NCBI GenBank assembly: GCA_956465555.1
Contig: OY101116.1
Span: forward strand, 2,976,001-3,040,000
Source of the DNA: Nitzschia sp. pyKryTriq1
Lineage: Eukaryota > Bacillariophyta > Bacillariophyceae > Bacillariales > Bacillariaceae
Direction of reading: 5' to 3'
DNA: 64,000 bases
The notes beneath the pieces are model-generated. The model was not told the DNA's origin. It searched no databases and saw only the letters and a program-made list of their open reading frames with translations. Position numbers and translations under genes: made by a program. Position 1 is the stretch's first letter; every line of letters begins with the position of its first letter. Of the stretch, positions 10,939 to 21,098 are shown piece by piece.

Positions 10939-13900
10939 CTATGCCCAATAGACGTGTGACAAGCCAAATGAACACTTGCGTTCGCATCCTCTCATCCGAA
11001 TGGCGATCTCGACATCTTTAGGCTCTGAAGTGAAATTTGGATCGTCAAGAATTGTAAGAGTTTCCACAACGCGTTGCAAATGTTGTACCTTCTCAAGGAA
11101 TTGGTCTCGCGGAAGAGTCGTGATTTTACCGTCGATCGCGTATTCGAAAACCATTGTATCCGGTTGTTCCGGTGTATCGGTACTTCGTACGCCGAGTGAT
11201 CTTCGCTCATAACCAGCACTAATGCCAATCTCCGCTACCATGTCCATTGCATTTTGGGTCCCGTTGATGTTCCTTTCTTCCATTTTTCTTTCGCGAAGCC
11301 GCGGCGGTTCATTGTTCACGGTCGTCCAGCCGGCTGTTATTGTGTTTTCGTCCGCATAGTGCCACTACAACAAATAAAAAGAGAGGACTGAGCCCCCAGG
11401 TCTATCCAAACAAATCAAAATGGTTACAACGTCAACTTACCGTGTGCAGCTTGAGAACAATAACACCTTCCTTCACATCTTTCAAATTAACGACAAGCCA
11501 ACCCGAGTATTCGTTTCCTACAATTGCTCCACGGCTATACATAAAGTGAGATGGTCAGAATGCGCTTGCGAAACAAAACACGTAGGGAGCTGGCGTTCAT
11601 GCATGTGTACTTACGCAACTTGGTGTCCTTGCAAAATGCAGTCTGCGTCCGCAGCACGGTTGCAAATGGAATTGTATGTACCATCGCAGTATCCCGGGGG
11701 CTCTCCAAATAACTGCCAGCCTTTCCCAGGTACAATCCCTGTTTCAAGGTTTCGTTTGGCTACGAGTACAGACGAAGTTACTGGTGTCATGTTCGAGGCG
11801 AAAGACGAGTGCTGTGTCTTTTTAGTAGCATTCCAAGCTTCTTCGCCACTCAGCCGTCTACGACCAGCGACAATGGCGTAGACATCAACTTCTCCGTCTG
11901 GAATTTGCAAGCACGGATTGGGTGGGTCGGGACCATCGTACAGGTTTTTCTTTTCATTCAAAGGTACATATCCATCGCTTGCTGGTTTGACAAAGACGTT
12001 AATTCCAGTTTTCTCAGGGTCGACTCTTGGTGTGTAGTGGGTCAAAGCCTGGAGGAGGAAGGATTCATTCCAGCGAGTGAGGATACTAGCAAGCGATCAA
12101 CTACAGTATTTGCGATTCTCATCAGCTGGCATCATATCTCACCTTCATTGGGGTATTGCACATCCTAGACGGTAGTCTTCCTTCAAAGTCATAGCAACTG
12201 CCATCCTTCATATTCATGACCTTGTTCCGAATGTTGTCGTAGTACTCTGTAATGTGCCAGAATTCGTCAGGAAGAGGCGGACCGGCTGCCACATTCTCGT
12301 TCCAGATATTGATGGCATTTTGTAAACTCTGCAGAAGACCCATTGCTAGATTCCGCCCAACCAGTTGGTGTGGGCGCCACCCAGGGTGCCAACTCACTTG
12401 TCCTCTGGGGTTGCTGAGCTGCGTCACGCTGGGTGCGATGCCATCGTCTCGATCGACCCAACATTGTGCACAAAATCTCGGTTCTTCTTTACACAGCGGT
12501 TGGGCATCATCGGAGCATTTCAAATATCGTGCCGCCCAAGGAATGGTTTCCGCTTGTTCGCGACTTTCAACGACTGGCAATAGATCTGTGGCCTGGCCAA
12601 ATTCCCCGATATCTGCCCCTGTGAAGAGTGAAGAGGATCGAACGATGACGAGAATGACGAGGGATTAGACGATATAAGAGAATGTGAGCTCCTTCGTGGT
12701 CTTCTTCTTCTTGTTCTTCGTCTTTTTCTTTTGTATTAGCTACTTGCCTGCATTTTCATGAATATTTTTCAAAAGATTAAAATTCAATCCACTGCCCCAA
12801 ATTACCGGTACACGTTTTCCTCCAATCAAGCCCTGCCTCAAAAACATATCGACAGCAGCCAGGTCTTTACCCTCGGTCATTCCTACAATATTGTGGAAGT
12901 CAGAGACAAGGTAATAATATCATGAGTGATTGATTGATTGATTGAGTGAGTCGATCAATCAATCAATCAATCAAGCAAGCAAGCGTAAAACAGTAAAATC
13001 AAACACAAATCAATTGACTTCTTCAACTCACCACTATCCCAAATCAACAAGTCGATATCATCGCCATAAATCGAACCCATACCCATGGCATTGTGCAAAG
13101 TACCGAGACCCCCCATACCGATATTGCGAGTGATCAATTTCACGCCGAGGTGCGCAAAGATGGGCGCCATTACTTTGTGAAACTGCATCATATAGCTTTG
13201 GCGAAAGTGATTTCTGAAAGAAGAGAGATAAGGCATATAATTGAAAGCAAGGACGTGGGTGAGTCTTTTACCATCTGCAGAAGGCGATCGATTCCAAAGT
13301 CTTAACGACGAATACTATTCGTGCCATCAATCCCTCAGCCAAGGCACTCAATCATGATCCTCACTACTTACCCTTCGCCAGCGGCTGCCGAGTGGCCACC
13401 CATGACGACCGTAAAGGTATCCGATGTCATCATGGCATGCAAGAGACGACGAACAAGTCCCTGTTCACTTCGCTTGGTGGTCCATCCTCCTTTCGATCCA
13501 GAACCGGGTGGCGGCTTGTCCGCATCTTTCATGTCGACTTTCTCCCAGTGAAATTGCTGCATCCGTTGCGCCAACTGAACTGGCGCTAATCCTTCTCTCG
13601 GATGCCCGTACTCGGCGAAAATGGCCTCCATAGCTCTAGAAATAAGTTTGTCAGCATCATTCAAATAGTGATTGACAAAGACGGCATCCGCTTGCCAGGC
13701 GTCATCTGGCAACTCGTCTCCCGGGCAGTCCTTGTTGGGGTAGGACGAAAGATAATCTACTTTGGGCCGCATGTCTTCTTCTCCATCCCAAAACTTCCAC
13801 TTTTCCCACTTTTTCGCCAACTCCATTCTGGTTTCCTCGTCTGGAAGAGGCGGCTCCACGAGGGGAATGAATGTCGCAAATTTGGAATACAAATTCATGG

Positions 13901-14312
13901 AATTGTCGACCGGTTTGGGTGGATCCGTAGGAGGCGCGGTCGTGGGCGGGGGAGTCGGCGCCGGTGCGACAGGGGGATTGGTCGGCGGCGGTGCGACAAC
14001 CGCCTCGGGAGCTGGAATGGAAGACGACGAGGACGACGACGGCGTCGATGGTTTGTATTCCAAATCGACTGGATTCGTATTCGTATTCGTATTCGTATTC
14101 TTCCCCCCGTCAGCCGCATCGTGCGAAGCCCAATACAGCAGCAACACAATCGCCACCATGGCCACACCGACAATGTATCCCACGAAATCTCGTTTCACCA
14201 GTGCGGAAATCAAGCCATCCGTTGTCGCTTTTTTTCCTTGCCGACTTTGATTCAACTTTTTTCGTCCCGGCCCCACCAGACTTTCGACTTCTTCCATTTC
14301 CAAGGCTTGCAT
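10939..14312 (-). CDS. Seven-exon type II membrane protein with SGNH-hydrolase-like blocks
   Basis: Exons (minus strand): 14312-13372, 13213-13032, 12882-12748, 12618-12143, 12048-11615, 11534-11441, 11364-10939; phases agree and give 895 aa. A transmembrane segment (VGYIVGVAMVAIVLLLYWA, about residues 44-62) is followed by a Thr/Asn and Pro/Thr-rich stalk, so the bulk should face the lumen or outside. The core has MGGHSAAAGEGNHF, ITRNIGMGGLGTLHNAMG and DLLIWDSGMTE, resembling the Ser-containing and Gly/Asn blocks of SGNH/GDSL esterases; the later part has several Cys (CAQCW, CSDDAQPLC) and WWHYAD. I recall such GGHSAAAG proteins as a stramenopile family, but the SGNH assignment is an inference. 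The intron after exon 3 starts with GC (GCAAGT) rather than GT. Confidence 0.8.
12928..12972. repeat. Inverted TGAT/TCAA microsatellite hairpin inside an intron
   Basis: Four-base repeats GATTGATTGATTGATTGA (12928-12945) and their exact reverse complement (12955-12972) flank a 9-nt loop. The hairpin lies in the 149-bp second intron (12883-13031) of the SGNH-like membrane protein gene. Confidence 0.85.
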
Positions 14313-15635
14313 CTTGTGTATTTTTCAAAGTGTAAGCACGATGTGTGCAGGAGGACCGAGTACCTGTACCTGGTCGTAATGTATATACCGGTAGTAGTGA
14401 CTGACTCTGCCAGTAGAAGGTGAAGGCGCAGTACAGGCACTTGGAGATTGATTCCAATACGGCAAGTGCTACCGGTACAGTCACAGACAGTACGTACTGT
14501 CTGATGTAGACTACTGTGCCGTACTACAGTAGGTGTTGTCTTAGACGCCCGCCGTTGTTCTTGTTGGGAAACAAGAAATAATAATAATCATGGGATTTTG
14601 GATGACGATGACTGGTGCGTTTGAAAGGATGACCATTGACCATATGCATGCATCTCAGAAGTCAGAAGATGTTGCCGTCATTGCCGCCGGCCGTGCAAAC
14701 ATCGTTCAAAATACAGTCATGCAAGAAGAAACTTAGTTTAGCATCGCACCGTGCGTATTGGTTGAGTATTTACCAAGAAATGGTAAATAAGAGGATAATA
14801 TGACATTATTTTTGAAGGAATTGAAGCGGACGACGTCAAGACGCGCGACAACGCCCCAAATTGTTTGCCTGTCTGTCTACCGGTTCAAGCTATGACCATG
14901 TACGTTCAGGTAACTGGTACCGGTACCTGGGTACTCGTACCAGCACTGTGTACTACCGGTATGTTGTTGTTGTTGTTAACTGTACATGGCTACCGCCACC
15001 TGCGTGGCATCGCTGGTGCGTCATGTCTAGACTAGAACAGGTGGTGTGTGGCATAATTCGGGACTAGTAGGAGTCCCGCCTGTCGCACACCTCCGTGATT
15101 GCGAAGGTGGCTGGGGCGGTGGTGGTTTAACATTCGAAACGCTAGGCTCGATAGCCTAGAACGAACTATAGTATTGCTTGTGACTATCCTCGACAGGATG
15201 GTTACAAGCAATACAAAAGAGTAAACACAAGAACAACAGAATCGACTTCCTTGCTGCTGCTTGGAGCCTCTCCGATGAGAGGCTCCGGAAGTTTCGTCTG
15301 TTGGCTCCGGAAGTTTCGTCTGTTCTCCGTTCGTCGCGGACGTCTGACCTTCCTTCCCTCTCCGTCACTTCAAAGAAGGTGTCTACTAGTACTCTTCACG
15401 CGACTGCTCCTCGGCACGAAATAAAGTCGAGCTTTTTTCATCCGTTGCGTTATGGGTTATGGCCGTTGAGAGCGTAGATCTTCTTTCCGCTTTCTTTTGT
15501 CGTTGGCGTCTTCATTCCAACACAACTTTCTGCTCTAAACGACTTATGGAATGGATCCTTTGATTGTTATTCATGGTTGTTGGAGTTAGTTCTTGTCTTG
15601 TGTGAGCGTGTGAGAGCTGCGAGGAGATCATCGCC
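14313..15635. promoter_or_regulatory. Divergent spacer with GTAC words and hairpin cluster
   Basis: This 1.3-kb spacer separates two outward-facing genes. GTAC-type words occur at about 14360-14393, 14470-14530 and 14908-14962. Its middle holds a run of strong stem-loops (15043-15286, listed separately) followed by a direct repeat of GGCTCCGGAAGTTTCGTCTG at 15281-15300 and 15303-15322. The last 300 bp precede the sulfotransferase start. Confidence 0.55.
15043..15286. other. Cluster of five predicted stem-loops, candidate structured RNA or foldback element
   Basis: Complementary arms seen by eye: GGTGTG/CACACC (15043-15048 with 15086-15091) enclosing GGGACT/AGTCCC (15060-15077); CTAGGCT/AGCCTAG around a CGAT loop (15142-15159); a 19-bp arm GTATTGCTTGTGACTATCC with its partner around TCGACA (15171-15214, only two G-U type positions); and GGAGCCTCTC/GAGAGGCTCC around another CGAT loop (15263-15286). 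No known RNA family was recognised. It could be a structured 5' leader of the sulfotransferase mRNA, an independent ncRNA or a foldback transposon remnant. Confidence 0.4.
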
Positions 15636-17123
15636 ATGTTCTTGGATGCTGGTAGACCCAAGGGTCTTGTCATGCTACTCTTGGTGGGTGCCATGTACAA
15701 CACTGGAATTATCTTCCACTCCATGATGGGGAAGGATTCTTTCATATTTCACAGCGCAATAGATAATAGTCGCACGGAAGAAATGCTTTCCTCTCCATCA
15801 TTCAATATTGCTGTTGTCACCTTGCAGAATTCTACGGAAAGCGGAACGACACCAGGGTACACGTACAAGTACAAGTATCATTCCCGTGCACAGCATGTCG
15901 ATGAACAAAAGGAATCCACCACCAAGAAGCTACTACCAGAAGAGCCACGAAACATAGAGACTACTCTCTATTTGAATGCCACAAAGTTATTACAGTCAGG
16001 ACACTTTGACCGAGTTGCCAGATCTATCGCTCGTGGGTACTTGGTCAAATCCACCCAAGTCTGCAGTTTGAATTTCCCCGTGAGATTCTCGAAACTCAAC
16101 AACCGAGTACCACAGATTTATAAGGACCCGATCGAAGGGCTCTACTACAACAAAGTCCCCAAGACAGCCTCTAGCACGTTGGCAGGTATCAATCAACGGA
16201 TTGCTTTCAGGTGGGGGCATCGAATTTATGCGCCCAAAGACGATGCTACTACCATATTCACCAAGCGAAATACTTCTTGCAGTCACAAAGAAGCGCATAT
16301 TTTGGGCGCTGGAAAATACTATCGGAATCGGGTAGCCGAAAAAAGCTTTCTTTGGGGGTCCCTTCGCAATCCTGCCTCAAGAGCACTAAGTCGCATTTTC
16401 TTTGACCACATATCGCAGCTGGGAAGTCCGCGTGACGATGAAACGGTTCTCAAATTTCTAAAGGACGATTACAATCCTCAGAACGGTATTGTTAGCAAGG
16501 GAAAGGGTGGTTTTCAATTGCAATATCTCACCTTGGAGAATAACATGCGTGAGTGGTATGCATGGGACAAGCGGTTTCCTACAGTGGTCAGGAGACCAGA
16601 TATTGTCAAAGAAAGGGTTGAACATTTGATCAACAACTACGATATTATTGTCTTGACGGAACGAATTGACGAATCCATCGTCGCTTTGCAGTTGCTGCTT
16701 GGGCTTCGAGTGGGTGATGTACTTTCGACATCAGCCAAGATGGGTGGAGGATACTACTACGACAAGGAGAAACGCTCTTGCATTCCCATTCAAAAAACGA
16801 GACGATCGGCAGCCGTGCAGGAGTATCTAGAATCAGATGAATGGCAGGCCGTCAATTACGGTGATTATCTGCTTTATGCTGCCGCGAATCAAAGTCTCGA
16901 CCTGACGATTGAACTACTGGGCCGAGGGCGTTTCGACGAGGCACTTCGACTTTATCGACAAGCACAACAGGTTGTGGATCAAGAATGTTCGTCACAAACG
17001 CATTTTCCTTGCTCCAAAAACGGCACCGCACAATGGAAGCTCTCCAAGTCAGACTGCTACTCCGACGACGAAGGATGTGGATACTCGTGTGTGGATCGGC
17101 TTGTCCAAGAAAGAGGATGGTAG
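15636..17123 (+). CDS. Golgi-type membrane sulfotransferase
   Basis: Single-exon, 495 aa. Predicted transfer of sulfate from PAPS to a glycan in the Golgi. A signal anchor (LVMLLLVGAMYNTGIIF, about residues 11-28) gives a type II topology. The PAPS-binding motifs are visible: YYNKVPKTASSTLAGI (5'-phosphosulfate loop, about residues 170-185) and SLRNPASRALSRIF (3'-phosphate motif, about 245-258). The C-terminus is Cys-rich (CSSQTHFPC, CYSDDEGCGYSC), probably disulfide-bonded. These motifs match the Sulfotransfer_2/3 carbohydrate sulfotransferases; acceptor sugar unknown. Several N-glycosylation sequons (NAT, NTS, NQS) fit a lumenal domain. It converges on the next gene with an 84-bp gap. Confidence 0.85.
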   Translation: MFLDAGRPKGLVMLLLVGAMYNTGIIFHSMMGKDSFIFHSAIDNSRTEEMLSSPSFNIAVVTLQNSTESGTTPGYTYKYKYHSRAQHVDEQKESTTKKLLPEEPRNIETTLYLNATKLLQSGHFDRVARSIARGYLVKSTQVCSLNFPVRFSKLNNRVPQIYKDPIEGLYYNKVPKTASSTLAGINQRIAFRWGHRIYAPKDDATTIFTKRNTSCSHKEAHILGAGKYYRNRVAEKSFLWGSLRNPASRALSRIFFDHISQLGSPRDDETVLKFLKDDYNPQNGIVSKGKGGFQLQYLTLENNMREWYAWDKRFPTVVRRPDIVKERVEHLINNYDIIVLTERIDESIVALQLLLGLRVGDVLSTSAKMGGGYYYDKEKRSCIPIQKTRRSAAVQEYLESDEWQAVNYGDYLLYAAANQSLDLTIELLGRGRFDEALRLYRQAQQVVDQECSSQTHFPCSKNGTAQWKLSKSDCYSDDEGCGYSCVDRLVQERGW

Positions 17124-17207
17124 GGGACATGCTGCAGATAACTAGTGGTGGAAGAAAACCACAAGGATCGAACGTCACACATCAAGAAAGAATGGCTGTA
17201 GAGACTA

Positions 17208-18797
17208 CTATAGATCAAGAAGATTCGCTTCCGAGCAAACGTCAGGAGCAGGACTGCGTTCGTGTTGGTCTGCTGTAGTTGACTCTAAAACTGCGACAAT
17301 TTCATCGTCATGCCCAGCCATTACCTCAAGTTCTACCTTGTCAGGCGTATCGACCTCGGCTTCTTTGACATCGTTCTTGTCGTTCCGGTCATCGAATGAT
17401 TGGGCGATTTTAGGGACGTGGTCCAAGGGTGATGTAATATCACCTTGAGACGGGTCATCAACCGTGTTTACGCCTTCTACTTTCTCTTCGTGAACATGCA
17501 TTGACTTTGTTCCACCATCTAATAATGAAACCTCGATCTTTTCACCCTCTACCAGCGGATCTGGGATTTTACCTTTGATAGGTTTCGACAAGCGGTGTGT
17601 AGATGCGGTCCCGGCTAGTGGTATGCTGGGTTCCGCTGCGGCAGAAAATATGTCACCGTCTTCGTCCTCATCGTCCTCTTCGCCTTGATCAAGGTTGGAC
17701 AGTGTTTGCTCGATCCCTCCTTCGATGGGTTCTTCATCACTGGGCGGGGGGCGCGTTGCGATACGTGGCATTTTCTTGGGTTGTGCCTTCTTCTCCTTGT
17801 CGTGTTTGACTTCCTGACGTAACGAAGAAAGTTCCGCTTGTAGGTCCCTTACTATTTGCACCATTGCTGTTTGCTGCTCCAAAAGAGTCTTTATCTGGTC
17901 CGACTGTGCCTCCATCATTGTCTGCTGCATCACCAAGAGCTTGGTTTGTTCTTCCAAAGATATCCGCTGCGAGGCAGCGACTGTCGTCAGTGAGGTTATG
18001 TGTTGTTCCAAGGTGGCCATTCGATTCTGAAACAACTTTTCCAGTCCACTGTACTTTTCACTCATGGCATTTTCGATCCCCGATTCTGTGGTCCGCGCCA
18101 TTATAGACAAGCTTGCCATGACAGCTCCAAGGTCAGCTTGAGTGATACCAGCGGCTTGAGGAGTAGTAGTCGTGCTACTGTTGGCAGATGCAGCCATTGA
18201 CGTTGAGGAACTCCCGCCGTTCATGTTATTGTTGGGTTCTGTTGTGGTACGTGTACTTGCTTGTTCAGAAGTGGGTACAGTGGTGGGTGTCTCGGGTACC
18301 CGAGCGGTCAACTTAAAGGTCTTCACATGGGCCGTTGTTTCATTTGCAGGTTTGAGGCTTAGCAGCTTTATGCGCAGGCCCAAAATAGGCCGTGGCCCGC
18401 CAGGCACCACACAAACTGCCTTGTACCACTCCATTTCCGAGGTCCCTTTTTCGAAAGGAATCCCCTTCGACGTCGTTAAATACTCTTCCTTCCCATTCTT
18501 GTCGGTCAAGTACACTTCCGAGTGTCGCGCGTTGCTGACTATCTGAAAGCCCCCAAGGAAATAAACCTGTCCACTCCCCTTTGGACTGCTACTCGTACTA
18601 GCCGAGTAGTCAATGACTAGATGTGATGGTTTGGGTATTCGCAGGGGTTCTTTCGGATGGAACAAAAACGACGACTTCTTCCCCGTCTCTTGCTGCAAAG
18701 GCACCCCCGACAGGATCTCATTTTTGTCGGCATCCTCGCCCGACAGCGCGGTACACAGAAGGCGTGGCGTCGTATTCTTACTACTAACATCTATCAT
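17208..18797 (-). CDS. Coiled-coil protein, possibly PAAT (C10orf88)-like
   Basis: Single-exon, 529 aa. The N-terminal 170 residues contain QIVSNARHSEVYLTDKNG and ILGLRIKLLSLKPANETTAH, which recall the N-terminal domain of the animal ATPase PAAT/C10orf88 (a pattern of an 'EARNMEVY' strand and an 'IKLLSF' strand). A Ser/Thr/Asn-rich linker follows, then a Gln/Met-rich coiled coil around residues 250-345 (LEEQTKLLVMQQTMMEAQ), and an acidic tail (DQGEEDDEDEDGD). No signal peptide or membrane helix. The PAAT link rests on remembered similarity only, so the safe call is a coiled-coil protein of unknown function. Confidence 0.7.
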   Translation of the reverse strand: MIDVSSKNTTPRLLCTALSGEDADKNEILSGVPLQQETGKKSSFLFHPKEPLRIPKPSHLVIDYSASTSSSPKGSGQVYFLGGFQIVSNARHSEVYLTDKNGKEEYLTTSKGIPFEKGTSEMEWYKAVCVVPGGPRPILGLRIKLLSLKPANETTAHVKTFKLTARVPETPTTVPTSEQASTRTTTEPNNNMNGGSSSTSMAASANSSTTTTPQAAGITQADLGAVMASLSIMARTTESGIENAMSEKYSGLEKLFQNRMATLEQHITSLTTVAASQRISLEEQTKLLVMQQTMMEAQSDQIKTLLEQQTAMVQIVRDLQAELSSLRQEVKHDKEKKAQPKKMPRIATRPPPSDEEPIEGGIEQTLSNLDQGEEDDEDEDGDIFSAAAEPSIPLAGTASTHRLSKPIKGKIPDPLVEGEKIEVSLLDGGTKSMHVHEEKVEGVNTVDDPSQGDITSPLDHVPKIAQSFDDRNDKNDVKEAEVDTPDKVELEVMAGHDDEIVAVLESTTADQHERSPAPDVCSEANLLDL

Positions 18798-19338
18798 GCT
18801 GAGCTTCTGGAGGCTGCTGACTGACTATGTATCAGACAGTACTTTACTGGAAGGATGGAAGAAAGGGCAGTGCACAATGACATATACATTGGCCTCGATC
18901 CACCGGGTATGTATCTGTAAATTCTCGCATCATGTTGGATGATGATTTCTCTTGAATACAGTATGTTTCTCGTTCGTCGCTCGCGGCGCTCGGCAGCAAA
19001 TGTTCGTGATTTAATCCGTGATTGAATTTGACTGCCTGGAACAAAGTCTGTACGTCTATCCGTCTATAGATCTGTCTCGTGTTTTCGACATCTTCGACCA
19101 CATCCTCACACACGACGTTCGTACGGTAAAACGATCGCTCCTCGCTCTCACAAGTCTCAAGAGATGATAACTCTCCTCACATCTCCCATCTCATACATCT
19201 CCCATCTCCCATCATATTGCATCCTCTGTCCTCTGCTGTTGCTTGCATATCAGTAGCTACCAGTATCATTGGCACACATCCTCTTTGATTTGGCTTTTGG
19301 AAGCTGATGATAGCTGTCCTATACTCGTACAAAAAGCT
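18798..19338. promoter_or_regulatory. Divergent promoter spacer upstream of SepSecS
   Basis: A 541-bp spacer between the coiled-coil gene and SepSecS. It contains a pyrimidine-rich imperfect repeat of CTCCCATCTC words at about 19171-19214, likely in the SepSecS 5' UTR or promoter. Nothing else was recognised. Confidence 0.5.
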
Positions 19339-21062
19339 ATGAACACGGACGAGCTTTCCAAGTCCTTCCAAGCTCTGGGCATTCCCAAGACTCATGCGAC
19401 CGTCGGAATCTCAAATCTCATTGCCTCCAACAAGCAATACCGTTCTCTGTTTGTCAATCGTCGATTACCCGATCATGGCTGGTCAGACATTCAAATTCAA
19501 AATCTTCTGTTTACGTTTTCCATTTTGGATACCAACAACAAAACTCTCGCTACAGGAGGAGGGACAGAAGATGACGATGATTCTCGATGGTGTGGTGTCG
19601 GTGAGCGGGAAGGGCGGGTCTACTCTTCGCTAGTAGCTCAACGACATTTTGGATTAAGTCATGGGATCGGACGAAGGTAGGTGGAAAGACGTTGGAACAA
19701 TACCGTATTGCAAACGCGGTATGTGCAGAAGATCCCTCCCTCGACCTTTCTCTAACCGATTGCTCGACGATATTCGACACCATACTCCTATTGAATTTTT
19801 TGGGCAGTGGGGATATCACAGAGCCTCAGCCCAAGGCGGCGGGATCCAGTGCTCTTGCCAAGCTAGCGCTTCTCATGACTTTGGATGCGCTGAGACGAGG
19901 AAGTGGCTTGAACGCCAAGGGACCGGCGGCAAACGGAATACTACTGCCATTGTGCACCGGAATGAGCATGTCGTTGGTTTTGAGCAGCTTGAGATCGGAG
20001 AATAATACACAGAGAAACATTGTGCTGTGGAGTCGGATCGATCAGAAAAGCTGTTTCAAGGCAATTTCATCGGCCGGGTTAATATGTGTCGTTGTTCCGA
20101 CGAAAGTTGACGGTGATGCAGTAGTCACGGATATGGAAGCAATGCAAGAGGCGATGGATAAACACACAGGTCGTGTATTGGCAGTAATTACCACCACCAG
20201 CTGTTTCGCACCTCGTGTGCCGGATGCTGTGGATAAAGTTGCCAAACTATGCGCTGAAAAAGATGTCTATCATGTGATCAACAACGCCTATGGTCTTCAA
20301 TGCGCGCAGACAAGCAAACTTATGAACCGGGCTTGTGTAGTGGGTCGGGTCGATGCCATCGTTTGTTCTACCGACAAGAATTTTCTTGTACCAGTAGGTG
20401 AGTCAAGAATTGAACATTTTGTTGCAGAAGGCGAACGAAAATAGCGCGAAAGTCCATCTAATTGAAAAAATTCAGGAGGTGCCATTGTTGTATCGCCGAA
20501 CAAAAAAATCATTCAGAATGTCGGCAAGGTTTATGCAGGACGGGCGTCGTCGTCGCCCATTGTCGATCTCTTCATCACTCTTCTATCGATGGGCCTGAAA
20601 GGATATACACGACTATTGAACGAAAGAACGACAATGCTCGAGACTTTTCCAGTCCGATTAGAAGAAATCGCCAAGAAACATGGGGAACGGCTTCTGTTGT
20701 GTCCAACAAACACGATATCATTTGGAATAACTTTGGACGGCCTGGGGCGACCGAGGAAGGACGATGAGAGCGACGAGAGCTATACGCAATCAGTAGCAAA
20801 GGAGATTTCCAGTTTTGGTGCCATGCTATTTAGTCGATGTGTCAGTGGTACCAGAGTTGTTCCACGGGCACAAGAAAAGACTATTGGAAGTCACAAATTC
20901 GATGGATTTGGAAGCTCAGCAAATAATTTTCCACATGCATACATGACAGCAGCGTGCGCCATCGGTGTGAGTCAAACGGAGGTGAGTGAATTTTTCGTCC
21001 GCCTTGACAAAACATTAACCGAGTTCATCACAAAGAAAAAGGGCACCGAAAAGCAGCAGTAG
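19339..21062 (+). CDS. SEPSECS: O-phosphoseryl-tRNA(Sec):selenium transferase (selenocysteine synthase)
   Basis: PLP enzyme that converts phosphoseryl-tRNA(Sec) to selenocysteinyl-tRNA using selenophosphate. Exons 19339-19676, 19808-20397 and 20476-21062 give 504 aa, close to the animal enzyme. Conserved stretches: CGVGEREGRVYSSLVAQRHF, GDITEPQPKAAGSS (joined across intron 1), WSRIDQKSCFKAISSAGL, TTTSCFAPRVPD, and STDKNFLVPVGGAIV with the PLP-binding Lys near residue 303; the last is joined across intron 2. Homology forces the 131-bp intron 1: an uninterrupted frame reads through it with an insert absent from other SepSecS proteins. The enzyme implies that this organism makes selenoproteins, as known for diatoms. 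Its stop is 36 bp from the convergent plastid-protein gene. Confidence 0.95.
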
Positions 21063-21098
21063 TAAAACATTTGACAATGCGTGCAGCTATTTTACAAT

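Noticed and set aside
13602-14423. Plus-strand 273-aa ORF, Arg/Gly/Trp-rich
   Set aside because: It is antisense to exon 1 of the SGNH-like gene, and its Arg/Gly runs are the complement of that gene's Pro/Thr stalk codons.
19692-20444. Continuous ORF reading through SepSecS intron 1
   Set aside because: Residues before 19808 have no SepSecS counterpart, while splicing at 19677/19807 restores GRSGDI-like family sequence.
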